64,000 nt of DNA from Elgaria multicarinata webbii (taxonomy: Eukaryota > Chordata > Lepidosauria > Squamata > Anguidae), in contig NC_086179.1 in the NCBI RefSeq assembly GCF_023053635.1, positions 9,004,001 to 9,068,000 of the forward strand, in the 5' to 3' direction. Every line of letters begins with the position of its first letter. The stretch's first letter is position 1. Positions 22,301-34,300 of this stretch are shown here, in pieces. A model generated the notes under the pieces. That model made no database searches. It saw nothing but the letters and a program-made list of their open reading frames with translations, and was not told the DNA's origin. A program made the position numbers and the translations under genes.

Positions 22301-25300
22301 CACACCTGAAGGAAGCAGGCTAGCTTAGGGGGTGCAGGGCAGGCTGCAATACCCACAGCTCTCCCCTCTATCATCTGCCGCCTCCCAGCATCTGCTGCCT
22401 AAGTCAACTGCCTCACTCTGCCTAATGGTAGGGCCAGTCCTGGGCCATCGCCACATACGACGGCAACAAACTCCGTCCGTGAATTATGTATCGTAAGAAG
22501 AAGATTCCGTTTATTTTAATTTCTGGAACTGCTTTAATCAGGCAGTCAATCGGCATCTCCAGATCACAGTTTTTGCAGAAGTTTTCTTTTTGACCGAAAC
22601 TCAGTTTTAACTCTGCACTTGGTATTTGCCCGGACATTACGGCTAGAGGAAACCTAACAAGAAATGATTGTCCCCTGGTTTTTCATATGCCATGGTATGT
22701 GTCTGATGTCAAAGTCACTGGGCAAGGGAGGTTTCAGTTTAATTGCTGAAAAGGAAACACAGCATGGCTTTGTTTCTGATAAGTCGGTCACAACCTTTAG
22801 TAGATGGGTTCCTTGAAGTTTTGCCAGGGAGGCATGAATAGATAGGCAATGTTGACTTCTGAATTACGATGCTGGGTCTCCTTCCCTCTCTCCCTTTTTC
22901 TCTTTTATGCTATTCTGGTGAGACATGGAATCTATTTGGGGGTGGGGGGAGGAATAAGGATTTTTTTTAACACTGAAATGCACTGAATTGTCCTATTAAT
23001 GAACATAAGAGGAGCTGTGCTGGATCAGACCAAAGACTTATCTAATCCAACATTCTGTTCCCATAATGTCCTACTAGAAGCTTACGAGAAGGTTACAAAC
23101 ATGACATGAGCCTGACAGCACCCTCCTGCACATATGCCCCAGCTTACTGCCCCTGATACAGGAGGTAATATTTAACCATCATGACTAGTAGCTATTGATC
23201 CTCCCAGAGGGCAGGACATGGAATAACGGGCTTAAGTTACAGGAAGCCAGATTCCGGCTGGACATCAGGAAAAACTTCCTGACTGTTAGAGCAGTACGAC
23301 AATGGAATCAGTTACCCAGGGAGGTTGTGGGCTCTCCCACACTAGAGGCCTTCAAGAGGCAGCTGGACAGCCATCTGTCAAGGATGCTTTAGGGTGGATT
23401 CTACATTGAGCAGGGGGTTGGACTCGATGGCCTTATAAGGCCCCTTCCAACTCTACTATTCTATGATCTATGATAGTCTTATCCTCCAGGAATTTGTCTA
23501 GTCTCCTTGATGGCAGCTCCACATCATCTAGTAGGACATTCCATCGTTTAACTATGTGCTGTGTGAAGTTCTTCCCTTTTCTCCCCCGAAACTCCCACCT
23601 TTCAGCCTGTGATCATGATGTCAGCAAAATCTACCAGAACCTTTTGCTAGGACACTCTGATGTCTCATCCTAGAGTTGGATAGCGAACGTTTGCTCTTCT
23701 ACCTCCCAAGTATGAATATTCCACCCTTTTTCTCCTTTTAAGGCTGTTATGTTCTGGGTGGTAGACAGCTTGATCATGAAGAAGCACAAGCAGAAGGAAG
23801 TCCTTGAAATCAGTGGCGTGATGGAGAACCCACAGGCTGCAAAGGATGAGGAGTACCAGGTAGGAGCACAAAGGCGTTGCTTCTGTCTTATCAAGAAGCT
23901 AGTCCTTGACGCTGTTAGTTGGGTACCACCATGGATGTAATGACCCGAGTTTCAATCAAAGCTGCCACTTGCTTTATTGCTGACATTCTGATGAATAATT
24001 CTCCTTGTCTGGCTACCTCCCCAGTCAGCAACTAACTTTAGCGGGCCTATGTTTTGGTTTAAAGATAGTGCTGGGTTAAAATAGCCCCACCCCACCTCAG
24101 TTCACCATCCTATTCGCAGGTGTTGAAACTATGGAAGGGTTCGCTAACATTCCTGAAAGTTTGGAGTCTTGCCTTGCCTAGTTTGGCAGCAGCGCTGGCA
24201 GTTCCTTTTTATTTTTTTGCAGCATCCTCTCTAGCGGCTGCAGCAGCAGAGTTATTGGCTATCATTTTCTTCCCCTTCCTATCAATTATTCTTGATAGAT
24301 TCAGACAACGTGTTTCTCAACATTAGTTTTAGAACTCCGTTGAGAGCACCACCGTTGAGAAATGTGTTGTCTGGCGGGAAAACACCACGCAACGGTGAAG
24401 GGTGTTTTTTTTAAAAAAAACATACCATGCAGAATATCCACGCTGTACAGAGGAGAGTTCCTGCACAACCATTGTGTTTTGTGTTGCGTGGCGGGCTCCG
24501 TGGAGTTTTCCGTTGCGTTGAGTTGCGTTGAGTTGACTTTTCCCACTGGCTACAGAGTTCCCTGGCAAGAGCGACAAAAGGAGCAAGTGCCGCTCTAGGA
24601 GTGCCACCGGAATTGTTTGTTTGTTGTTTTGCAGGAATGGCTGATGGGGTACCATTGGGAGGGCTGGGGGAGGAGAGAGGGCAGAGGAACTGTCAATCAA
24701 ACGTCACGATGGATTTTACACAACTCCACTGTAGCCCACAGTCACACAACGGTGAAGTAAGAACATGTTGTGTGGGGGAGCATCCCCTAAAAACTCAACC
24801 GTTTTCACACTGCATTGACTAAGGCATTGTCTGAACTCAGCCATAGACTTCTTGGGGGGAATATAGCAGCTATAATAGAAAACTGCCATTTCTTCTTCTT
24901 CTTCTTCTTCTTCTTCTTCTGGAAGACTGCTCACAAACCATCCCCCTGTCATTTTACTTATTTATTAGGTGTATATTCTGCTAAAAAGAAGTGCTCAATA
25001 TTTTATTTATTTATTTATTTGCAATACTTGTCTACCGCTCCACATCCAAAGATTTCAGAGCTGTGAACAGCAGAATAAAAACACCACGTTAAAATAATTT
25101 ACTAATTTATTTTATTTATTTATTTATTTATTTATTACATTTTTATACTGCCCAATAGCCAAAGCTCTCTGGGCGGTTCACAAAAATTAAAACCATAATA
25201 AAACAACCAACAGTCTAAAAACACAAAACACAACTAACTCCACCCCCGAGTTCTGATAAAGCAGAGTTTTTATTAAATCATGGATAGTCACCGAAGGAAG

Positions 25301-28300
25301 GCTTTCTGAAGCCAGAAGCAACAAAATGTTAGCGCCTGCCTGGCCTTCAGGAGCAGGGAGTTCCAAAGAAAGGAGGCCACCATACTGAAGGCTCTCCTCC
25401 TGGTGGACTCCAATCGGGCCATAGGTCCATGTGGAACCCCCAGGAACAAGAGTGATCTGGAAACATCTCCACTGCTGGCAGCAATCAAAATAGTGGTGTG
25501 GTGTGTGTGTGTTTTTAAAAAAGAACAAAAGAAAAACCAGACTAATATTAGCTGGTCCAAACAGTTGTGCACTATAGATGTGTATAGGTGCACGCGCACT
25601 CCTTTTCTTTCCCTTGGTGTAGCTGCATGAAAAAACTTAGGTCGTTGCTAGACCACGGGTTAGCGCGGTGCGAGGCCCGTGCTCGTCCCTGTGCGTCCAG
25701 ATGACGCACAGGGGATCCCGGCCTCAGCCAGGACTCGAGCCGCCCTGGCACCGCGCTAACAGGAACCACTTGTAGCGCAGTTCTTCCCGCGGTCCCGGCC
25801 TCAGGTCGGGCTGAGGCCGGGACCGCGGGCGTGTGGACCGTTCCGCCGCTTTTCCCAGCTACTGCACTTACGCGCAAGTAGCCGGGAAAAGCGGTGGACG
25901 GGCTGCAGCGCTCCCTCCCCTGATTCCCCCCCACGACCTCCCCTGGCCTCCAATCCCTCCCTGTCCCCACGTGCATGTCTTGCCACCCCCCCCTTGTCCC
26001 CACCTGCTGTGTCCTCTGCTGCCACCACCGATATCCCCAGCCGCCCTGTCCCGCTGCTGCCACTGTCCCCAGCCGGCTTTCCTGTTGTCACCATGTCCGG
26101 CCTGCAGGACATGGCGATCCCTGTCGCCATGTCCGGCCTGTGATGCCCGCGCGTGCGGCCACTTTAACTGGAACAAAAATGGCGGATGCGACGGGGCTTC
26201 CCTCGGCCCCGTCACGTCTCACGTGTGGACCGGGCCTACAGGCCGCGCTACTTCTAGCGCAGCTTCGCCCCTCCTCCCACACGGATTCTAAGGTAGGTCT
26301 AGCAAGGTTCACAATCACAACTTTGAAACTACCCATTTGTTATGTTACTTATTGTTTCTATAAAACAACACATTTTAAGAAATGGATTTTTTTGTGTGTG
26401 AAAAACTATAGACGTGTGTGGGGGAAACCCATTGATGAAAAATTTGTGCTCCACATTAGTGCACACAACACAGACAATAGCTAATAACTAGGAAGGCCCA
26501 AAGCCTATCAGAATAAAATCTTGCAGCCTTTCCCCAAACCAGACGAGGAGATGGATCCTCTTGACATCCTCTTGACATCCTGCGTTACCTTTGTTGTTAA
26601 GTTCAAAGGAAAAGATCCATAATACTTTCCCGACAGGGCTTTGTTCTCGCTCTTGGCTAACGCAGCATAGGCTCCAGGGGTTGTGTGCCCAGCTTCCTGT
26701 GTGTCTATTTGCAGATGTGTGATGGTCAAAGGGCAGAACTAGGTTAGTTGATGGCTATCCGTGTCATTTCCCCTCTCTCCTCCATGTGCTGCTGCACATT
26801 TTGCGGTGGGAGTCTTAAGAGTTTGTTCTCTTTTTTCCACTGGCGAAGGGGGCAGGGTGTCCCATCTTATTTCTGATCTCGTGGCACTGTCAGAATCCTA
26901 GTTGGAAAGGGAAGGAGGGGACCAGGTGATGAAGCAATCTTTGCATTCGCCCAGGTTGTCCAAACGTCGGCTTGATATTTTTCTTGTCTCGTTGACTGTG
27001 GTCATTTGCAGTCTCTGTTCGATTTGCGCAAATGGGAAAATTGCGCAAACTGAACACAATCGAATGCAGGAAATTACACAAAAAAGTTGCACATTTTCCA
27101 GAGTTCCATAACTTCCTCCATAGACTGAAACGTGACATTGCGCAATTTTAAAATTGCGCAACTGCAAACTGTTTGTTTCGATAAAAATCTGTGCATTTCC
27201 CCAGTGCAACTGCATGCTCGACAGTTTGCAAATTTTTTGGAGAAACCATTCCCCTGCTCTCCAGATTATGAATAGGGCTTGATTGACTGTTTTTCGAGCA
27301 CAAACAAAATTCTCATCTTAGTTCACTGTTAGGAGACGTCTTAGTTCACCGTTGCAGTCTTCTAGCTTGGGGAATGTGGTTCCCTCCTCCTGGCCCTCTC
27401 TGAAACTTCTTAAATATTCATTCATTCATCCGTCATTTCAAAATTGTGCTGTATGAGCAGCTAGTATGATAAGAGAAACACACGGATTAAATTTATGCAT
27501 GACTCAGTATGGTTCAAACCCTGCCCTTGTGACTCCCTCCCCTTAACCGGGTGGCTGGTGATACTACCATGTCCCTCCATCGGGGGTACAGAACCTCTCC
27601 CAGCCTGAAGGCAGAATTCCATTTTGCAGAAGCTCTCGGGGGGGTCACATTCCGGTGGTGGGCAGGGCCGTAGGCAAAAGGGGCGGGGCTTAGGCAAAAG
27701 GGGCGTGACAAAAAGCAGCAGCACGTTTTACCTTAAAGCTTTTAGTGCCAATAACTAAGCTTTAGGAGGCACATTTTAACCTTTTATTATTGGGGGGGGA
27801 GACAGGAGCCCTCCCAATGATCAGAGGTTGTGGGAAATGGGACTAGGGGAAGGGTGTGTGGACCTGAGACACCCTGGAGGGCTAGCTTCGGATTTCCCGG
27901 GAGTCTGGATTTAGCCTGAGGTTCTATACCCCTCCCCTACATTGACATGAATCCCCCCTAACGGTTGCAGCAAAACCAGAGGAGGCTACCCAATGGATCT
28001 CTTTATGAGTCACTGCCGTGAGCTTCCCTCTTTCCATTTGGGAAACACCCCTGTGTTGGTGATTCATACCAGTGCGGTGTAGCACTTAGGGTGTTGAATT
28101 TAGACCGGGGAGACTCCCAGTCAAATCTCTGCTCCCCTGTGAAGCTCTCATGGTGTGAATTTGAGCCAGACACTGTGGGCTCATCTACACCAAGCAGGAT
28201 ATTCCACTGTGAAAGTGGTGTGAAAGCGGTATATAAAAGGCAGGAGCCACACTACGGCTTTATAGCGGTATTGAAGTGCCCTGCAGGATCTACACTACTG

Positions 28301-31300
28301 CTTTGTCGTGGTACTGAAGTGCACTGAAAATTGTTGGGGCCCATGACACACCTACACCAAGCAGGATATAGCAGTATGAAAGCGGTATGAAAGTGGTACA
28401 TGGTATGTTTCATTGGGGCCCAACAGTTGTCAGTGCACTTCAATACCGCTATAAAGCAGTCGTGTGGCTCCTGCCTCTGGCCTAATTCGCAAGGTTGCTA
28501 TGAGGATAAGAAGGGAGGTGGGGCGGAGAACCATGAACGCTATCCTACACCCCTCGGAAGAAGGGCTGGACGCAAATGAAATAAATCAATTTAATAAGCA
28601 GAGAAGCATGGGCATATGAGCCAGAGTGTGTGCATGTGTAATGAATATACAGTTGTGTGAAAAAGAAAGCACACCCTCTTGGAATTGTATGATTTTACAT
28701 ATCAGGACATAATAACAATCATCTGTTCCTTAGAAGGTTTAAAAATTAGGTAAATAAAACCTCAGATGAACAACAACACATGACATATTACACCGTGTCA
28801 TGATTTTTTTAACAGAAATAAAGCCAATATGGAGAAGCCATGTGTGAAAAAGTAAGTACACCTTATGATTCAATAGCTTGTAGAACCGCCTTTAAAAGCA
28901 ATAACTTGAAGTAATCGTTTTCTGAATGACTTTATCAGTCTCTCGCATCGTTGTGGAGGAATTTTGGCCCACTCTTTACAACGTTGCTTCAGTTCATTGA
29001 GGTTTGAGGGCATTTGTTTATGCACCGCTCTCTTAAGGTCCCGCCACAGCATTTCAATCAGGTTGAGGTCTGGACTTTGACTGGGCCATTGCAACACCTT
29101 GATTCTTTTCTTTTTCAGCCATTCTGTTGTAGATTTGCTGGTGTGCTTGGGATCGTTGTCCTGTTGCATGACCCAATTTCGGCCAAGCTTTAGCTGTCGG
29201 ACAGATGGCCTCACATTTGACTCTAGAATACTTTGGTATGCAGAGGAGTTCATGGTCGACTCAATGACTGCAAGGTTCCCAGGTCCTGTGGCTGCAAAAC
29301 AAGCCCAAATCATCACCCCTCCACCACCGTGCTTGACAGTTGGTATGAGGTGTTTGTGCTGATGTGCTGTGTTTGGTTTTCGCCAAACGTGGCGCTGTGC
29401 ATTATGGCCAAACATCTCCACTTTGGCCTCGTCCCTCCAAAGGACATTGTTCCAGAAGTCTTGTGGTTTGTTCAGATGCAACTTTGCAAACCTAAGCCGT
29501 GCTGCCACGTTCTCTTTAGAGAGAAGAGGCTTTCTCCTGGCAACCCTTCCAAACAAACCATACTTGTTCAGTCTTTTTCCAATTGTACTGTCATGAACTC
29601 TAACATTTAACATGCTCACTGAGGCCTGTAGAGTCTGAGATGCAACTTTGGGGTTTTTTTCTCTGAGCATTGCACGGTCTGACCTTGGGGTGATTTTGCT
29701 GGGACGCCCTCTCCTGGGAAGATTGGCAACTGTCTTGAATGTTTTCCACTTTTGAATCATCTTTCTCACTGTAGAATGATGGACTTTAAATTGTTTGGAA
29801 ATGGCCTTATAACCCTTCCCAGATTGATGGGCAGCAGCAATTGCTTCTCTAAGATCATTGCTGATGTCTTTCCTCCTTGGCATTGTGTTAACACACACCT
29901 GAATGCTCCAGACCAGCAAAATGAAAAAAACTTTGGCTTTTATAGAGGTGGTCATACTTGCTGATGATCAATTAATCACGGACATTTGATTAGCAGCACC
30001 TGTCTGCTACTTAGCATCTTAATTCCTATGGAAGCAGTAAGGGTGTACTTACTTTTTCACACATGACTTCTCCATTTTGGCTTTATTTCTGTTAAATAAA
30101 TCATGACACGGTGTAATATGTCATGTGTTGTTGTTCATCTGAGGTTGTATTTACCTAATTTTTAGACCTGCTAAGGAACAGATGATTGTTATTATGTCCT
30201 GATATGTAAAATCATACAATTCCAAGAGGGTGTACTTCCTTTTTCACACGAAAGTATGTGCACCTGCACACACTGTAAATAAAACTCTTTTGCCTGTAAG
30301 AGTAAAGTCTCTCCCCCATTTTAAGCAAATAAAAATAAAGCACATTTTTCAGCGGTCAGACATTTGGAAAATGCTTAACTAGGGTGCTCCTCAGTCAAAC
30401 TTTGCAGAAACCTCAAAACACAGTACCTTTTTATCAGGGCCAAAGGTCATAATGTGATAGAAGAGCTTTCATGTTGCGCAGAACACTATCTGAGGCTGGA
30501 TGTTTTTTCAAAAAAAATAATAATATGGAAGAGGTGTGTGTGTGTGTGTGTGTGTGTTAAGCCCTGTCTGCAGTTTTTGTCTCAGGATGGGAGCATGCAA
30601 AGGCTTTGCACGGTAATTAGGTTAGCATGCCCATCTTGTGTAACAGAACTTGGGATAGACTGTGACAGCAGAGCAAAGGGAAGATCTCTTTGGAAATATA
30701 AAAAATCAGCCTGTTCTCAAAGTCTGTGTTTAACATTAATCAAATGTTAAATACCGGCCCTCGAATCAGGCTGTGTGCCATGTTTACCTCCAGTGCATAA
30801 AACAAAATAAATAAATTAGTCCATCTTTCTCTCTCAGCCTTCCTAATTTTATATTCATGGCTGCCTCTTGCAGTGGGGGTAGGTTTTGTTTGTTGGTCGG
30901 GGGCATTTCCGTTTTCTTTTTGGCCACAAGACGCCTTGAAGCAGGGGAAGTGTTGCACCTTGTTGGTGCAAGTCAGATAAGGTTTAACTGAACACCGGAG
31001 GGGCGGGTGTTATCTCGCCTCCTCGTTCTGGAATCCGTTGTGTTAACAGGAGCACCTGATAAGACCCTGTACCTATTTGGCAGGAGAAGCGGTTTTCTCC
31101 TTGGGCTCCGCTTGAAGTGGCGCTTTGTTTTTCGGGTTTTTTTCTTTTCTTTTTCTTTTTTTCTTCTTCCTTTTATTAAAGTTTTAAAAAAATTTCCAAC
31201 AGCATCTAGACAAACATCACACATAGTACATACAAACAAAGGTGCACATAACAACTACAATTACACTAAAAACATTTAAGGGTAAGGTTAAGATATATTT

Positions 31301-34300
31301 CTTCTTTTGCCCTCTTAATGCCAAAAATGCCCATTAATTTCTTAATTACTATTTACATATCCATCCAATTCCATTTTTCTTGTGATTTATCTAAATCTCA
31401 TACAATGGATTCACACAATTATGCTTCTTTCCTCCCCTTCCCCTCTAAACTGTTTCACACAACGTCTTCACAAAGGGCCAGTCAGTCAGTCCACGCAATG
31501 GAACTGTTCCTCGGAAGCCGTTTGGGCTAGCTCTCTGGAAGGCTGGCCAGTCACGGGCACCACTAGGCTGACTTTATGGAAGAAAGTTCTGTTCTGCTTC
31601 CCCCGCAAGGCTGTTACTGCTGTTCCCCAAGGATGTCATAAGAACGTAAGAAGAGCCCTGCTGGATCAGACCAAGGGTCCATCTAGTCCAGCATTCTGTT
31701 CACACAGTGGCCAGCCAGCCATCAGCCAGGGATGAACAAGCAGGACACAGTGCAACAGCACCCTCCCACCCATGTTCCCCAGCAACTGGTGCACACAGGC
31801 TTACTGCCTCAGATACTGGAGGCAGCACACAACCATCAGGGCCCGTAGCCTTTGATAGCCTTCTCCTTCATAATTTATCCAACCCCCTTTTAAAGCCGTC
31901 CAAATTGGTGGCCATCACCACACCTTGTGGTAGTGAATTCCATAATTTAACTATGCGCTGTGTGAAGAAGTGTCAAGAAGTACTTCCTTTTATTTGTCCT
32001 GGATCTCCCACCAATCAGCTTCATGGGATGTCCAAAGGTTCTAGTATTATGGGAGAGGGAGAAAAAATGTCTCCCTAACCACATTCTCCACACCATGCAT
32101 CATTTTGTACACCTCTATCATGTCTCCCCTTTCCCTCCTTTTCTCCAAGCGAAACTATCCCATGTCCTGTCCTCCCTACACAAGCTGCTGCCACATTCTC
32201 CCCACCTGTACTCTCACCTCCCTCCCCCAAATGTCCTCATACAGGTGGACCCTTCATCACTGTTGCTACCAGCAAGGAAAGAGCAATTGGGTCAGGATTG
32301 CGGTGTGTGTGTGTCCTTGTAGGAAGTGTGGGGAACAACATACACGTGGGCCACAGCTAGACCTAAGGTTTACCCTGGGATCATCCAGGGTTCGCCCCTG
32401 CCTGAGCACTGGATCCCCTGTTTGCCACCTAGATGACCAGGTTTGACCCCTGGATGATCCAGGAATAAACCTTAGGTCTAGCTATGGCCTTGGACACAGA
32501 GTGCAAATGGCGTTAAACTGGCAGACTTACTTCTGAGTAAGACAGATACGCTAACAGCTGTATAGCTTTTCCATTTGGACACAGCTGCCCTTCAGTGGGC
32601 GTCTGTGAAAACCCAACTGACCTACAGCCATCCAGTTTCCCAGCCTGAAAACATTTCTGCAACATCAAAACATGAGATCTTAACATGACTATTTAAACTC
32701 CGTTGCAGGATCTTGCTTCCGAAATCACTAAATTTTAGATGTAGCGGGATGCAGTTCAACCCGCTGATCTTAATCCACCAGGAGAAAAGCCTCCAGTGTG
32801 GTGGCCCCCTCCCTATGGAATTCCCTGCCTTTGGAAGTCCGGCAGGCACCAATGTTGTATTGCTTCTGGTGCCTCCTGAAAACATTGCCGTTTTCAGGAA
32901 ACCTTCCATGAACGACCAGCCACAGTTTTACCAGTACTGGGGTTTTCTCAGAACTTTGTTCTTTTTAAAATATGGTGTGCTTTATTCTTTTATTCTATTA
33001 GATGTTTACCACTCTGAAATCTTTTGGATGGAGATGTAAATATTGTAAATCGATGAATAGTAACCCCTCTTTGCTTTGTCAACTGAAAATATTTGGCAGG
33101 CATTTTCTCTCAGTTTCTGCTTCCTTCGAGGGATGTGGAGGCTGTCTCCTCTCTTTTTCTTTTCATCCTTGCCTCCAGGGATCGGTTGTAGTCAAGTGCC
33201 TCAAGGTTTATCAGAATTGATCAGGTCCGTCTAGTTGCAGGCTCCAACAGCTATCCACCCTGCTTGAATTTCAGGCCTTTATCTTCGAAAGAAAAGCCTC
33301 CATTCTTTGCAGCAAAGAGTGCAGCCAAGGTGGGGGATTGCACAGTTTGGGGAGGGTGCGTGTCCTGAATGGGCACACCTCAAATCTCTGTGCAGTCCTG
33401 CCGTCTCGCCATAATCTCTGCCATGTTAAAAATAAAAATAAAAAATTAGGGGAAATCTAGAGAAATGTCCGATTCAGTTTTCTCAGCAAAGAAATAAATG
33501 CCAGGGGTGGTCACCAGTTCTAAAAGGAGTAGTATATCAGAGCTTATGTCAAGGGTAGGTACGGCCAAGCACCTGTCCAAGGCTTCCTGGCAAAATTCCC
33601 CTGGAGTTGTTGATCGTCTTCAGCATTGCAGCCTGCTTGTCGCGGCTTGATCAGTGTGAGAAAAGTGGATTGATTGATTACATTTATACCCCACCTTTTT
33701 TCCTCTAAGGAACTCAAGGCGGCATTCATAATCCTCCTCCTCTCTTTTTTATCCTCACAACAACAACCCTGTGAGGTGGGTTGGGCTGAGAGTTTGTGAC
33801 CGGCCCAAAGTCACCCAGTGACCTTCCATGGCTGAGTGGGGACTAGAACCCGGATCTCCTGACTCCCAGTCCAGCACTAGCCACTGCACCACACTGCCTC
33901 TCTGCCTGTCAAGCAAGCACGTGGTCGCAATGTTGAGAATGACCAGGAGGAAGAACAGGAGCTGGTGACAATAATGGCAAGAAGGTAGACTTATTGAGGG
34001 AGTCTCGCCCCAAGGCCCCCCAAAAGTGTAAAGCCGGCACTGTAGTGCATAAACTTGTCTATGTGTTATACTTTCAACGTTTCACCTTTTAAAATCTGTT
34101 TACGTATGTATATGTGGTTGTGGTTGTTTTTTAAAAATAAAAGCTATATTTTTAAAAAAAAGTTCAGATTTTTTTAAAAAAAATTAAATCTATAAAATTT
34201 ATAAATCGGTTGTGTTACTAGCGGTCATTTGTTTTGTTTGGAGTGCTGTACCGTGCACATTGCATTGTCTGCATATCGGTTGTTGTAGTTTTGGAAACCT

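Larger units (their letters stand above)
28650..30254 (-). mobile_element. Complete Tc1/mariner (Tc1-like, IR/DR) DNA transposon
   Basis: The 1605-bp element is flanked by TA on both sides (28648-28649 and 30255-30256), the target duplication expected of Tc1/mariner. The terminal inverted repeats are about 210 bp and differ at only a few positions. Each carries two copies of a GTGTGAAAAAG.AAGTACACC-type motif, one outer and one inner, as in the IR/DR layout of Sleeping Beauty. A single open transposase lies between them on the minus strand. The near-identical arms and open frame indicate a recent insertion. It sits in the TMEM110L intron before the last exon, in antisense orientation. Confidence 0.96.

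Noticed and set aside
25572-26484. Several 100-170 codon frames on both strands
   Set aside because: GC-rich transposon copy C; overlapping open frames on both strands with no domain or splice support.
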